This document shows positions 1 through 6,875 of a stretch of DNA of 22,810 nucleotides, piece after piece (within the stretch, counting starts at the first letter, position 1; each line of letters opens with the position of its first letter). The stretch covers positions 1 to 22,810 of the forward strand of contig CAJUBT010000022.1 of NCBI GenBank assembly GCA_910584815.1. Direction: 5' to 3'. The position numbers and the translations under genes were made by a program. Source of the DNA: an uncultured Christensenella sp. (GTDB taxonomy: Bacteria; Bacillota; Clostridia; Christensenellales; UBA1242). The notes below the pieces were generated by a model. That model made no database searches and was not told the DNA's origin. It saw only the letters and a list, made by a program, of their open reading frames with translations.

Positions 1-13
1 TAAACCTAAAATG

Positions 14-39
14 AACCACCAGACTATCTGGTGGTTTTA
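14..39 (+). terminator. Rho-independent terminator
   Basis: A perfect 9-bp stem (AACCACCAG pairing with CTGGTGGTT, loop ACTAT) runs into TTTTAT on the plus strand. It probably ends a gene lying to the left of the window. It is one of the few GC-containing hairpins in this AT-rich sequence. Confidence 0.8.
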
Positions 40-45
40 TATTAC

Positions 46-80
46 AAAAAAAGAATGTTACAACTAACATTCTTTTTTTT
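46..80. terminator. Bidirectional terminator
   Basis: A 15-bp stem (A-tract plus GAATGTTA pairing with TAACATTC plus T-tract) around a CAAC loop. It has T-runs on both strands. On the minus strand it lies 54 nt past the stop of the DUF1540-like gene; on the plus strand it backs up the first hairpin. Confidence 0.8.
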
Positions 81-133
81 AAATTTTATTTAACTATATA
101 AAAACAATTCTATCATTCCTAAGTTAACTAATA

Positions 134-313
134 TTAATGTTTACATTTACATTCTTCTCTGCATTCAAAACTTTTGCAGAAATGAGCATTGCTATCATCC
201 TGGTCTTTAGTAATTTTAATAGCATCCTTATCGCACAAACACCCTTCAATATTATGCACACAAGCATAAACATCACAACAAACATCAGTTTTTAATTTAG
301 TTGGTTCTTTCAT
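134..313 (-). CDS. Small cysteine-rich protein, DUF1540-like
   Basis: This 59-residue ORF reads MKEPTKLKTD at the N-terminus and ends CKCKH. It has nine cysteines: C12, C13, C18, C25, C27, C46, C51, C55 and C57. The spacing C-x5-C-x6-C-x-C, a following I-K-I-T strand and a later C-K-S-F resemble the DUF1540 family, short Cys-rich proteins common in Clostridia that probably bind metal. The start is supported by a strong SD (AAGGGGGAAG, plus-strand 321-330) eight bases upstream of ATG. Two terminators follow the stop. It is too short for most ORF callers. The function is unknown. A second DUF1540-like protein is encoded at 18694-19011. The family assignment rests on the Cys pattern only. Confidence 0.7.
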   Translation of the reverse strand: MKEPTKLKTDVCCDVYACVHNIEGCLCDKDAIKITKDQDDSNAHFCKSFECREECKCKH

Positions 314-712
314 AATTTTTCTTCCCCCTTGTAATTAGTTTGAATAATTTAATATAATTTATTCCTATAGACTATAGTATATATTTATTTTGATATAGAA
401 CAGCATTTATAATTTTATTAAAACAATTCTAACTCTAGTTATGTTTAAAAGTTACGTATTAATTAATACTTAACAAACTAAAACAAAAAAGGCATATAGT
501 ATTTAGATAATTAAAACATAAATTAATTTTTATTACTATATTTCTTTTTAAAATTTACATATAATAACCACTTTTTTAATTTCGCAATTTTATATAATAA
601 TAGTCATAAACAATTTTAAAAATTATCTTAATTAAAAAAAGAAAGGCAAAATTGCCTATCTTTTAAAATAATTATAAAAGTTAAAAATTTTAACCAACTT
701 AAAAAAAATAAA
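314..712. other. AT-rich spacer without a recognisable gene
   Basis: About 400 nt between two minus-strand genes. It holds the SD of the DUF1540-like gene (321-330) at one end and the DUF1858 gene's terminator (633-660) at the other. The direct repeat CTATAG-A-CTATAG at about 366-378 may belong to the upstream promoter. I see no ORF with an SD and no RNA motif in the rest. Confidence 0.6.
633..660 (-). terminator. Terminator of the DUF1858 gene
   Basis: Read on the minus strand, GATAGGCA and TGCCTTTC form a stem with one mismatch around a 4-base loop, followed by a T-run. It lies about 50 nt past the stop at 713. Confidence 0.65.
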
Positions 713-961
713 TTACTTTTTATCTGACTTTTTGCAACATTTTCTTTTTGGTTTTTCTTCATTTGCAATTAAATCTTCTTTAAGCTTTGCAACCATAAAT
801 TCAGCTTCTATACCGTGAACCATTCCTGCTTCTTCAATTGTTTCCATTTGGCTCATAGGGCAAGAAAAGCAATGCATACCAAAACCTTTTAGAACATCTT
901 CTGCATTAGAATAATTTTTTAAAATTTCTCCTAGGGTTGTATCCTTTGTTATTTCCTTCAT
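713..961 (-). CDS. DUF1858 domain protein (redox-disulfide, hybrid-cluster-associated type)
   Basis: 82 residues. Residues 1-62 match the DUF1858 pattern: a short strand (MKEITKDTTLGEIL), a helix ending GFGMHCFSCPM with C31-x2-C34, then the E-AG..HGI.....V..L motif. Members are small proteins, often next to or fused with redox enzymes such as hybrid cluster protein, and are thought to carry a redox-active disulfide. A Lys-rich tail follows (63-82), with an extra C75-C76 pair that is not part of the core. SD AAGGAG sits 8 nt before ATG. It lies 115 nt downstream of the SPFH-like gene on the same strand and may be co-transcribed. No hybrid-cluster gene is visible nearby. The physiological partner is unknown. 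Confidence 0.85.
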   Translation of the reverse strand: MKEITKDTTLGEILKNYSNAEDVLKGFGMHCFSCPMSQMETIEEAGMVHGIEAEFMVAKLKEDLIANEEKPKRKCCKKSDKK

Positions 962-962
962 T

Positions 963-1031
963 TTAATTCTCCTTCTTTTTGTTAATATATTTAATATTTT
1001 TGTTAAATTTATTTATGAAATTTTTAAACAT
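963..1031 (-). CDS. Possible 22-codon leader ORF before the DUF1858 gene
   Basis: ATG at 1031 opens a 22-codon Lys/Asn-rich frame that ends with TAA at 963-965, overlapping the SD of the DUF1858 gene. A very strong SD (AAAGGAGGT, plus-strand 1062-1070) has no start codon at normal spacing. A small inverted repeat (AACTAT...ATAGTT) between this SD and the ATG could loop out about 20 nt and bring them to a workable distance. AT-rich chance frames of this length are common, so this is a weak call. Confidence 0.2.
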   Translation of the reverse strand: MFKNFINKFNKNIKYINKKKEN

Positions 1032-1076
1032 TCAATTTTAACTATCTCTATTAATAGTTTACCTCCTTTAAAAAAA

Positions 1077-2591
1077 TTAATCAAGCACACTTTTACAAAC
1101 GCAACAACTTGCAGCATCAACAAAATTTTTAGCACCACAACACGCACAAGTTTTGTAGTTATTTAATTTATTTCCGCACTTTTCACAAAACTTAGCATTA
1201 TCTTCTAAAACCACAGCGCCGCAAACAGAACATACCATTTTAGGTTTTTTCTTTATAGAGTTGTCTTCTTGGCTATCGTTTTTCTGAGGTATAATTTTTT
1301 TATCAAGTTTAAGTTCGTTCTTTAAAGCTTGCTCCATTCTTTTTGATTCTTCTACATTTGGCTGCATATTTTCAATATCTTCAAAATTATCTTCATCACC
1401 TAAAATTTTAGGCTCTGGTTGTTTATAATAATCTTTACTACCTTTACCGTATGGTCCATTCTGTGAACTAATATTTTTGCTAACTCCATATATAGCACCA
1501 ATATTACTTTCTATTTTTCTATTTTCTGTTAAAACATTACTTGAATTAGATTTAAAATTGTAGGTGGAATCTTTAATAAAAATATCTTCTTCTTTTTTAA
1601 AGTTAGTATTTTCTAAAATTTTGTTGGCACTTTCTTCTATTTGCTTTTCAACGCTTTTGCTAAGTTCACTATTTTTGTCAACATCATTTATATTTTGTTT
1701 TGTATTATTAACAGTTCCATTGCTTGTTGCGTTTATATTTGCATTCGTAGAACCTTCCGTTGTTTTATTTTCTCCAACGCCAGCGTAAATAACTCCTAAA
1801 TCTTTTTGCAAATTGTCTATGGGTTCATCAACGAGTTTAGTTAAATCCTCTTCTGTTAAGTTTTTATTCTCTTCAATTTGCTCTAAAGCCTTTAGTTGCA
1901 CTTCGTTTAAATATTTTTTGTTAACAATAACTTCCCCAATTATAAAATTGCTAACCTCAATACCAAAGGTGTTAGTATGATTGTTAACCGATTCTACAAT
2001 AGTTGCAGTTATTTTATCTTTATTAAAAATATAATCATCTACCGAAAAATTTGTGTTATTTAAAGCTTTAGACACCTCATACCCAACTGTAGAACAAATT
2101 TCTTTAATCGTTTTTTTATTGCGTATAACGGCATAATCGTTACATAAAGCTTTCATAAACTTTAAAGTATCACACACCTTCATTGAAAAGGTGCCATCCA
2201 ACTTAACTTTTATTTTTTGACCTTCGCTTAAAGCAACCACTCTATCTATAGTTTTAAAGTAATTGTTATCAAACTGTTTTAAGTTTATATAATATGCATC
2301 GCAATCTATACTTCTGGTGGTAAGAGCCTTTAAACCAAAAGGGGTTTTAGAAAAACGATAAAGTTTTGGAACACTGTCTTCGTTTATTTTGTAATTGCCA
2401 CTGGTTAGAATATCACAAACTTTATTGTAATAAACTATAACAAAATTATAGTTTTCTTCAACCTCAACATTCGCATTAATTCTAACACAATTGTTCCTTA
2501 ATTTTACAAAAGCAACCATATCTTCCCTTTGAAAAGACAAGATTGAAATGTTTTTATTAAATAATGATTTTAATGTTTCAATTAACTTCAT
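1077..2591 (-). CDS. SPFH-like protein with C-terminal double zinc ribbon
   Basis: 504 residues. Residues 1-250 look like the SPFH (band 7) domain variant annotated as virion core protein-like (the YdjI type of Bacillus): N-terminal FQREDMVAFVK, then KTPFGLK, a DVIYI-like strand and a long helix ending EQIEENKNL. Residues about 255-450 are Asn/Glu/Lys-rich and probably disordered. The C-terminus carries two zinc ribbons: C454-x2-C457...C469-x2-C472 and C482-x2-C485...C496-x2-C499. No signal peptide or transmembrane helix is seen, so it is probably a cytoplasmic scaffold that may associate with membranes. SD AGGT before ATG is weak but present. It is divergent from the PRC-barrel gene. Family members are sometimes linked to envelope stress, but no role can be proved here. 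The domain call comes from sequence style, without a profile search. Confidence 0.7.
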   Translation of the reverse strand: MKLIETLKSLFNKNISILSFQREDMVAFVKLRNNCVRINANVEVEENYNFVIVYYNKVCDILTSGNYKINEDSVPKLYRFSKTPFGLKALTTRSIDCDAYYINLKQFDNNYFKTIDRVVALSEGQKIKVKLDGTFSMKVCDTLKFMKALCNDYAVIRNKKTIKEICSTVGYEVSKALNNTNFSVDDYIFNKDKITATIVESVNNHTNTFGIEVSNFIIGEVIVNKKYLNEVQLKALEQIEENKNLTEEDLTKLVDEPIDNLQKDLGVIYAGVGENKTTEGSTNANINATSNGTVNNTKQNINDVDKNSELSKSVEKQIEESANKILENTNFKKEEDIFIKDSTYNFKSNSSNVLTENRKIESNIGAIYGVSKNISSQNGPYGKGSKDYYKQPEPKILGDEDNFEDIENMQPNVEESKRMEQALKNELKLDKKIIPQKNDSQEDNSIKKKPKMVCSVCGAVVLEDNAKFCEKCGNKLNNYKTCACCGAKNFVDAASCCVCKSVLD

Positions 2592-2905
2592 TTTTTTACC
2601 TAAATCTTTTATTTTAACAATAAAAATTATATTTAAAATAAAACTAAAAATAGAACTAACTTAAATTTATTTTTATATAAATTAAATAGCGTTTTTAAAC
2701 TAAAAACAAATTAAATAATATTATTATAATTTTTAAATTAATAATAAAGTAAAAATTTAACCTTTATATATAAGTATATATAGATTTTAACAAATAAATA
2801 ATATCATAATTTAAATTAATACGCTAGCGAATAAAAATAATATTTATGGAATTTGTGTCATATATTTTATTGTGATATACCATTTTACAAAAAAGAGAGG
2901 GCAAA
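2592..2905. other. Divergent promoter region, SPFH-like / PRC-barrel genes
   Basis: A 314-nt AT-rich region between two divergent starts. It contains a perfect 8-bp palindrome CGCTAGCG at 2822-2829, striking in this base composition and about 30 bp upstream of the -35 of the plus-strand promoter, so it could be an operator. No ORF or structured RNA is evident. Confidence 0.5.
2853..2881 (+). promoter_or_regulatory. Candidate promoter of the PRC-barrel gene
   Basis: TTGTGT (2853-2858), a 17-bp spacer, then TATACC (2876-2881) preceded by TGA, i.e. an extended -10. The predicted start near 2888 gives a short leader containing the SD GAGAGGG. Confidence 0.45.
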
Positions 2906-3799
2906 ATGAATTTATTAAGCGAAATTATTTCAAAACCCGTGCTTAATTTGTATTCAGGAAAAATTGAAGGCACTGTAAAAGATGCAATTTTTGATAGTAC
3001 CTTTAAAAAAATACAATTCCTTAAAATTTTCGATGATGATGAAGAAGAATATCTACTTTCTACTGCTAAAATTTACAGCGTTGGAAGTTCTTCTCTTGTT
3101 ATACGAAACAGTGAAGCTTTATTACTTGACACAGAAGAAAGCAAGGAGAATAATCCAATAAATTTTGAAATATTTTCTTCTGCTGGAGATAGTTTAGGAA
3201 CACTACTTGATATTGAACTTGAAAACAATTTTGAGGTAAAAAACCTAATAACTCAAGATGGTTCCATTCCTCAAAGTAACATTGTTAACATAAGCAAAAT
3301 TATTATTGTAAACAACACCGATAAAAAAATTAAATTTAGCAATTTTAAACCAAAATTTAAAAAAGGCAACACTGTAAGCACTAACAAAGTTAAAATTATG
3401 CCAACTAAACAAGAAGATAATTTAAATAAAGCAGTTAATTTAGAAAATCAATCTAATGTTATTGCAGAGCCAGAGTTACCAAATAATTTGCCTGTTATTG
3501 AAACACCACAATCAGAGCAAGAAAATTTTGCGTCTCAAAATTCTAACCAAAAACAAATAGAACAAAACCTTCCACCTCAACAAAAAGAAACCTTTAAAAT
3601 ATCTACTGCCCCAACACCACAAAGGGTTGTAGGTAACGGCAACTTTTTAATTGGCAGAAAGGTTGTTAAAACTATTTATGGTTTAAATAATGAAATTATA
3701 ATTAAAAAAGACAATATTATAAATGCTAAGAATTTAGAAAGTGCAAAAAAGCATAGCAAACTTGTTGAACTAACTGTGTTTAGTAAAATGAAAGCCTAA
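2906..3799 (+). CDS. PRC-barrel domain protein
   Basis: 297 residues. Residues 1-75 resemble a PRC-barrel domain (I-S-K-P-V-L-N-L-Y-S-G-K-I-E-G-T-V-K-D-A-I-F-D). Residues 86-140 look like a second, more divergent repeat (F-E-I-F-S-S-A-G-D-S-L-G-T-L-L-D-I-E-L). A Gln/Asn/Pro-rich disordered linker spans about 165-240. Residues 245-297 form a small conserved-looking end (G-R-K-V-V-K-T-I-Y-G-L-N-N-E-I-I-I-K). PRC-barrel domains are small beta-barrels that mediate protein contacts, for example in RimM and the photosynthetic reaction centre H subunit. The family role in Clostridia is not established. The start is set by the SD GAGAGGG, 6 nt before ATG. It stands alone on the plus strand, ended by the hairpin at 3979-4013. 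No membrane segment is seen. Confidence 0.75.
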   Translation: MNLLSEIISKPVLNLYSGKIEGTVKDAIFDSTFKKIQFLKIFDDDEEEYLLSTAKIYSVGSSSLVIRNSEALLLDTEESKENNPINFEIFSSAGDSLGTLLDIELENNFEVKNLITQDGSIPQSNIVNISKIIIVNNTDKKIKFSNFKPKFKKGNTVSTNKVKIMPTKQEDNLNKAVNLENQSNVIAEPELPNNLPVIETPQSEQENFASQNSNQKQIEQNLPPQQKETFKISTAPTPQRVVGNGNFLIGRKVVKTIYGLNNEIIIKKDNIINAKNLESAKKHSKLVELTVFSKMKA

Positions 3800-3978
3800 C
3801 TTTTTTACTTACTAAAGCAATTTTAAAAAACAATTATAATATTATATTAATTAAACCTAAACACTATATAGCATTAAAGTTATAAAAATTATTTACTTTT
3901 ACTTTAATTAAAAAATTCTAACATTGATATTTTTTAGCAATATTTTAATTTTTCTTATAAAAAACTATTACTAAATAA

Positions 3979-4013
3979 TAAAGGCCTAACAAATTTTTGT
4001 TAAGCCTTTTTAT
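3979..4013. terminator. Bidirectional terminator between convergent genes
   Basis: A 12-bp stem (AAGGCCTAACAA / TTGTTAAGCCTT, one C-A mismatch on plus, a G-U wobble on minus) with TTTTTATTT after it on plus. It lies between the PRC-barrel gene and the stop of the minus-strand small zinc-ribbon gene, which begins at 4014. Confidence 0.8.
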
Positions 4014-4316
4014 TTAAATTTCAATATAGTTTTTATAAAGTTCCGTTGCTCTTTTTATGTTTTTATATTTAACATAAAGTTTTTTGCTTTGGCTCTTTCC
4101 TGCAGAAAAAAATGTGGCAGGAAAATTATATTGCGGCATTGTGGCAACTTCAATATTATTATCTTCTAAAATAGGTAGAAACATTCCAGCCTGCAAATTG
4201 TTTAAGGTTGCAAAATGACAAAAATCTTCACCCTTCACTTCTCGCAATTTTTTATTACCACAAGTATTGCATTTATATCCGTTAATCAACTCGTTACAAT
4301 TACAACAATAATTCAT
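4014..4316 (-). CDS. Zinc-ribbon protein with DUF2007-like domain
   Basis: 100 residues from the ATG at 4314-4316. The N-terminus is a zinc ribbon (MNYCCNCNELINGYKCNTCG: C4/C5 and C7, then C16 and C19). It is followed by a DUF2007-like fold: F-L-P-I-L-E-D-N-N-I-E-V..., then S-K-K-L-Y-V, then a helix A-T-E-L-Y. DUF2007 proteins are small, and some are annotated as putative signal-transducing proteins without direct proof. A longer frame from TTG at 4331 exists, but only the ATG has a plausible SD (GGTGGT, plus-strand 4321-4326), so I start there. It lies 89 nt downstream of the stop of the large membrane coiled-coil gene... on the other side, toward 4420, with both genes on the minus strand, and could be co-transcribed with it. 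The precise function is unknown. Confidence 0.7.
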   Translation of the reverse strand: MNYCCNCNELINGYKCNTCGNKKLREVKGEDFCHFATLNNLQAGMFLPILEDNNIEVATMPQYNFPATFFSAGKSQSKKLYVKYKNIKRATELYKNYIEI

Positions 4317-4419
4317 AACAACCACCAGCAATTTTTAAGCAACAAAAAGTAAAACTTTACACTTTTAACTTTAAAAACTATTTTTAGTTAAATCTAAATT
4401 TTATTTTTTATTTTATAAT

Positions 4420-6582
4420 TTAATTCTTGGTTGAATCTAGCAACTTTTGCATTTCGGCATTTAGCGCATCTATTTCGCTATTAGACCTTGTTGTGTTTCT
4501 ACCTGCCCTTTTTGTTTTTGCTCCTCTAGCAGAAGTTCTTGGGCTACTTGAAGCATTAGAAGTTCTTCTTCCCCTAGTTGCAGCAGTAGTTTGCTCTAAT
4601 TGTTCAAGAGGATTTTCCAAGTTTTCTTGTTGTACAGGTGCCTGTTGTTGTGGTTGTTGTTGAGGAGCGGTAACTTGTTGCTCTACAGGGGTTTCAACAA
4701 CTTGAGGTTGAGGCACAGGTTCAACTTGTTGAGGTAAAGGTTCAGTTTGTTGTGCAACTGGCTGTTCTACATATGGTTGTTGCTCAACATATGTTTCTTG
4801 TGGCTGAGTTGCCATAACACCATTTGAATCTATTTGGGTGTTTAAATTATTTATATCATTTTCAAACTCTTGTTTTTGTTGTTGAAGTTTATTGCTTTCT
4901 TCATCTATTTGTTGTTGCAACGCATTCAAGTCTTCAACATTCTGCATTTGCTGACCACCATCTCCATTAGGGTCCACACCAGTGGCATTTGGGTCTACAT
5001 ACCCATTAACATCTGCAGGCATTGCATTTAAATTAGCATCTTGTGGTTGCAAATTATCAGCACTTGCAAGCAAGGCTTCTTCCTCTGCACTCATCTGGCT
5101 TCCAGTATTTCTGTTCTCTTCAAGTTGAGCCATTTCATTACCAGTCATATCATATAAGTTTTCTGCAGTAACTTCTTGGTTTTGAATCATACTTAATGTT
5201 GGGTCATAATATTGTATACCATTGCCTTGCATATCGGAAATTACAGATTTTAAATCGGAATTTTCTTGTGCAAGAGTAATTAATTTTTGGTTACCAATTT
5301 CAGTTGCTTTTTGAGTTAGTGCTTTATAAAGAGTGTTTGCATAATGTTTAAATTCAAGTAACATAGCTTGTTCAACAAAAGACCTTTTTTCTTCAATTTC
5401 TTGTTTTCTTCTATCAACTTCTTGTTGTAAATTTATTTGTTCTTCTTTAAACTTTTCATTTGCTTCTTCTTGGTCTTTTTCAAGTTGTTCTTGTTTTTTA
5501 ATTTCATCACTTTGTTGTTTTCTTATATAGTTACTTTCAATACGGTTTGTAGATGCTTCCTGCTGAGCTTTTAAACTCTCTAAGTTTTCTCTACTTGCTT
5601 GAAGTTTTCTTTGATAATCTTTTTCATTATTTTCAAAGGTCTTTTTATAATTTTCTTTTTCTGCCTCTATCTGCCCACATTCTTCTTGCAAACGATTACG
5701 AGTTCTTATAAATGTTTCACATTCCTTCATAGCGCGTTCCAAAATTAAAGAGCCATCTATGCCAAGTTCAGCAAAATCATATTCTTCTGTTGCCTGAGAA
5801 TCTTGCCTTGCTCTTTCTAATTCCTGTTGTTCTACAAGGGCACGCTTTTCAAGATATTGTTGAAGAATAGGAATACCTTCTTTAATTTCTTTTCTTGTAA
5901 ATAAAATTTCATAGTCTACATAAGAAGGTAAAGTAGAAACAGCTTTTGTTAGGTTTCTTTCATATAAAGGGAAGTTATCGTATAACGAAGAATAAATATC
6001 ATCTTTAACTGCTTTTGCAATGAATATTGCAATAACATAAAAGAATGCAATGCCAAGAGGAACTAAACCAGCATAGAACAAAATTGAACCAAGGTTAGCA
6101 TTTGTTGCACTGTCAAGTTGAGCATATTGTAAACCAATAAATAAAGATACAAGTGCTATGAAAATTGTAAAAATTGTAAAGTTGCTCATATTCTTTTCAA
6201 TGGAACTTGTTCTTAAAGGTTTGTCAATACAAGTACTAGTGTTGATGTATGTGGTAGGAGAATCTTCTCTATTCAACATATAAATTTGCCAATTATTACG
6301 AAGCACTTTTGGAACCTTTTTCATTTTTAGGTTAAATTCAACAAGGTTTTCTTCTGTAATAAAAGGTTTTGCAAGAAAATAAGAATTAAGCCTATTTACA
6401 CTTCTTAAAATTTTGTTTTCGTAAGAAAGCCCAATTAATACACCCATAACAGCAATAGCACTTAGCATTAACCCAAGCATTAAAAAAGGCCAAAATGGAA
6501 GGTCTGCAATTTCAACAAAAACAAGTTGGAAGAAATCTCTCATAGAAACTATAACATCTTCAATAGCGCCTAACAGATTCAT
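4420..6582 (-). CDS. Unrecognised membrane protein with long coiled coil and basic C-terminus
   Basis: 720 residues. Three likely transmembrane helices: 30-52, 134-155 and 164-190. TM1, an about 80-residue loop, then two close helices is the layout of MotA/ExbB/TolQ channel subunits, but no family motif confirms this. Residues 240-430 are a charged, Gln/Glu/Lys-rich coiled coil (for example 300-405). Residues 505-590 are acidic and Asn/Asp-rich, including D-P-N-G-D-G at 537-542, then a second short coiled coil. Residues 590-660 are Gln/Pro-rich with repeated Y-V-E-Q-Q/P. Residues 669-700 are Arg/Ser-rich (TRGRRTSNASSSPRTSARG) and could bind nucleic acid or another polyanion. SD AAGGAG lies 12 nt before ATG. 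It looks like an envelope-anchored cytoplasmic scaffold. No function is claimed. Confidence 0.75.
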   Translation of the reverse strand: MNLLGAIEDVIVSMRDFFQLVFVEIADLPFWPFLMLGLMLSAIAVMGVLIGLSYENKILRSVNRLNSYFLAKPFITEENLVEFNLKMKKVPKVLRNNWQIYMLNREDSPTTYINTSTCIDKPLRTSSIEKNMSNFTIFTIFIALVSLFIGLQYAQLDSATNANLGSILFYAGLVPLGIAFFYVIAIFIAKAVKDDIYSSLYDNFPLYERNLTKAVSTLPSYVDYEILFTRKEIKEGIPILQQYLEKRALVEQQELERARQDSQATEEYDFAELGIDGSLILERAMKECETFIRTRNRLQEECGQIEAEKENYKKTFENNEKDYQRKLQASRENLESLKAQQEASTNRIESNYIRKQQSDEIKKQEQLEKDQEEANEKFKEEQINLQQEVDRRKQEIEEKRSFVEQAMLLEFKHYANTLYKALTQKATEIGNQKLITLAQENSDLKSVISDMQGNGIQYYDPTLSMIQNQEVTAENLYDMTGNEMAQLEENRNTGSQMSAEEEALLASADNLQPQDANLNAMPADVNGYVDPNATGVDPNGDGGQQMQNVEDLNALQQQIDEESNKLQQQKQEFENDINNLNTQIDSNGVMATQPQETYVEQQPYVEQPVAQQTEPLPQQVEPVPQPQVVETPVEQQVTAPQQQPQQQAPVQQENLENPLEQLEQTTAATRGRRTSNASSSPRTSARGAKTKRAGRNTTRSNSEIDALNAEMQKLLDSTKN

Positions 6583-6743
6583 AAATCTTCTTTTCTCCTT
6601 AAACCTAAAAAAATTTGTGTTTAATGTTTTTTTAAAGTTATGTTATTTTAAAATTCAATTATGTTTATTTATTATATAAATAAAAATTAAAAACCAAAAT
6701 CAAGGTTTTATGTTTTGTTTTTTTAAATTGCACAATAAAACAT

Positions 6744-6780
6744 ATACTACCTAATTTTAGTAATAATACTTATGTAGTAT
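6744..6780 (-). repeat. Inverted repeat downstream of addA
   Basis: ATACTAC (6744-6750) pairs with GTAGTAT (6774-6780), with a small inner hairpin (AGTA/TACT) in between. It lies about 95 nt past the addA stop in a spacer that is otherwise featureless. It could mark the 3' end of the addBA transcript, but the T-run after it is weak. Confidence 0.35.
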
Positions 6781-6875
6781 AACACGAAAAAAATATAATT
6801 AAAAACATTTTAAAAACAATTTATTTATTTTTTTCCACTTTTTTAAACTTTATTTAAATTTTTTAATTGAAAATA

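Noticed and set aside
1564..1788. 74-codon plus-strand frame with hydrophobic residues.
   Set aside because: Antisense to the low-complexity linker of the SPFH-like protein.
4427..4663. 78-codon plus-strand frame, Cys-rich at the end.
   Set aside because: The cysteines are the antisense reading of Gln-rich codons in the 720-residue protein.
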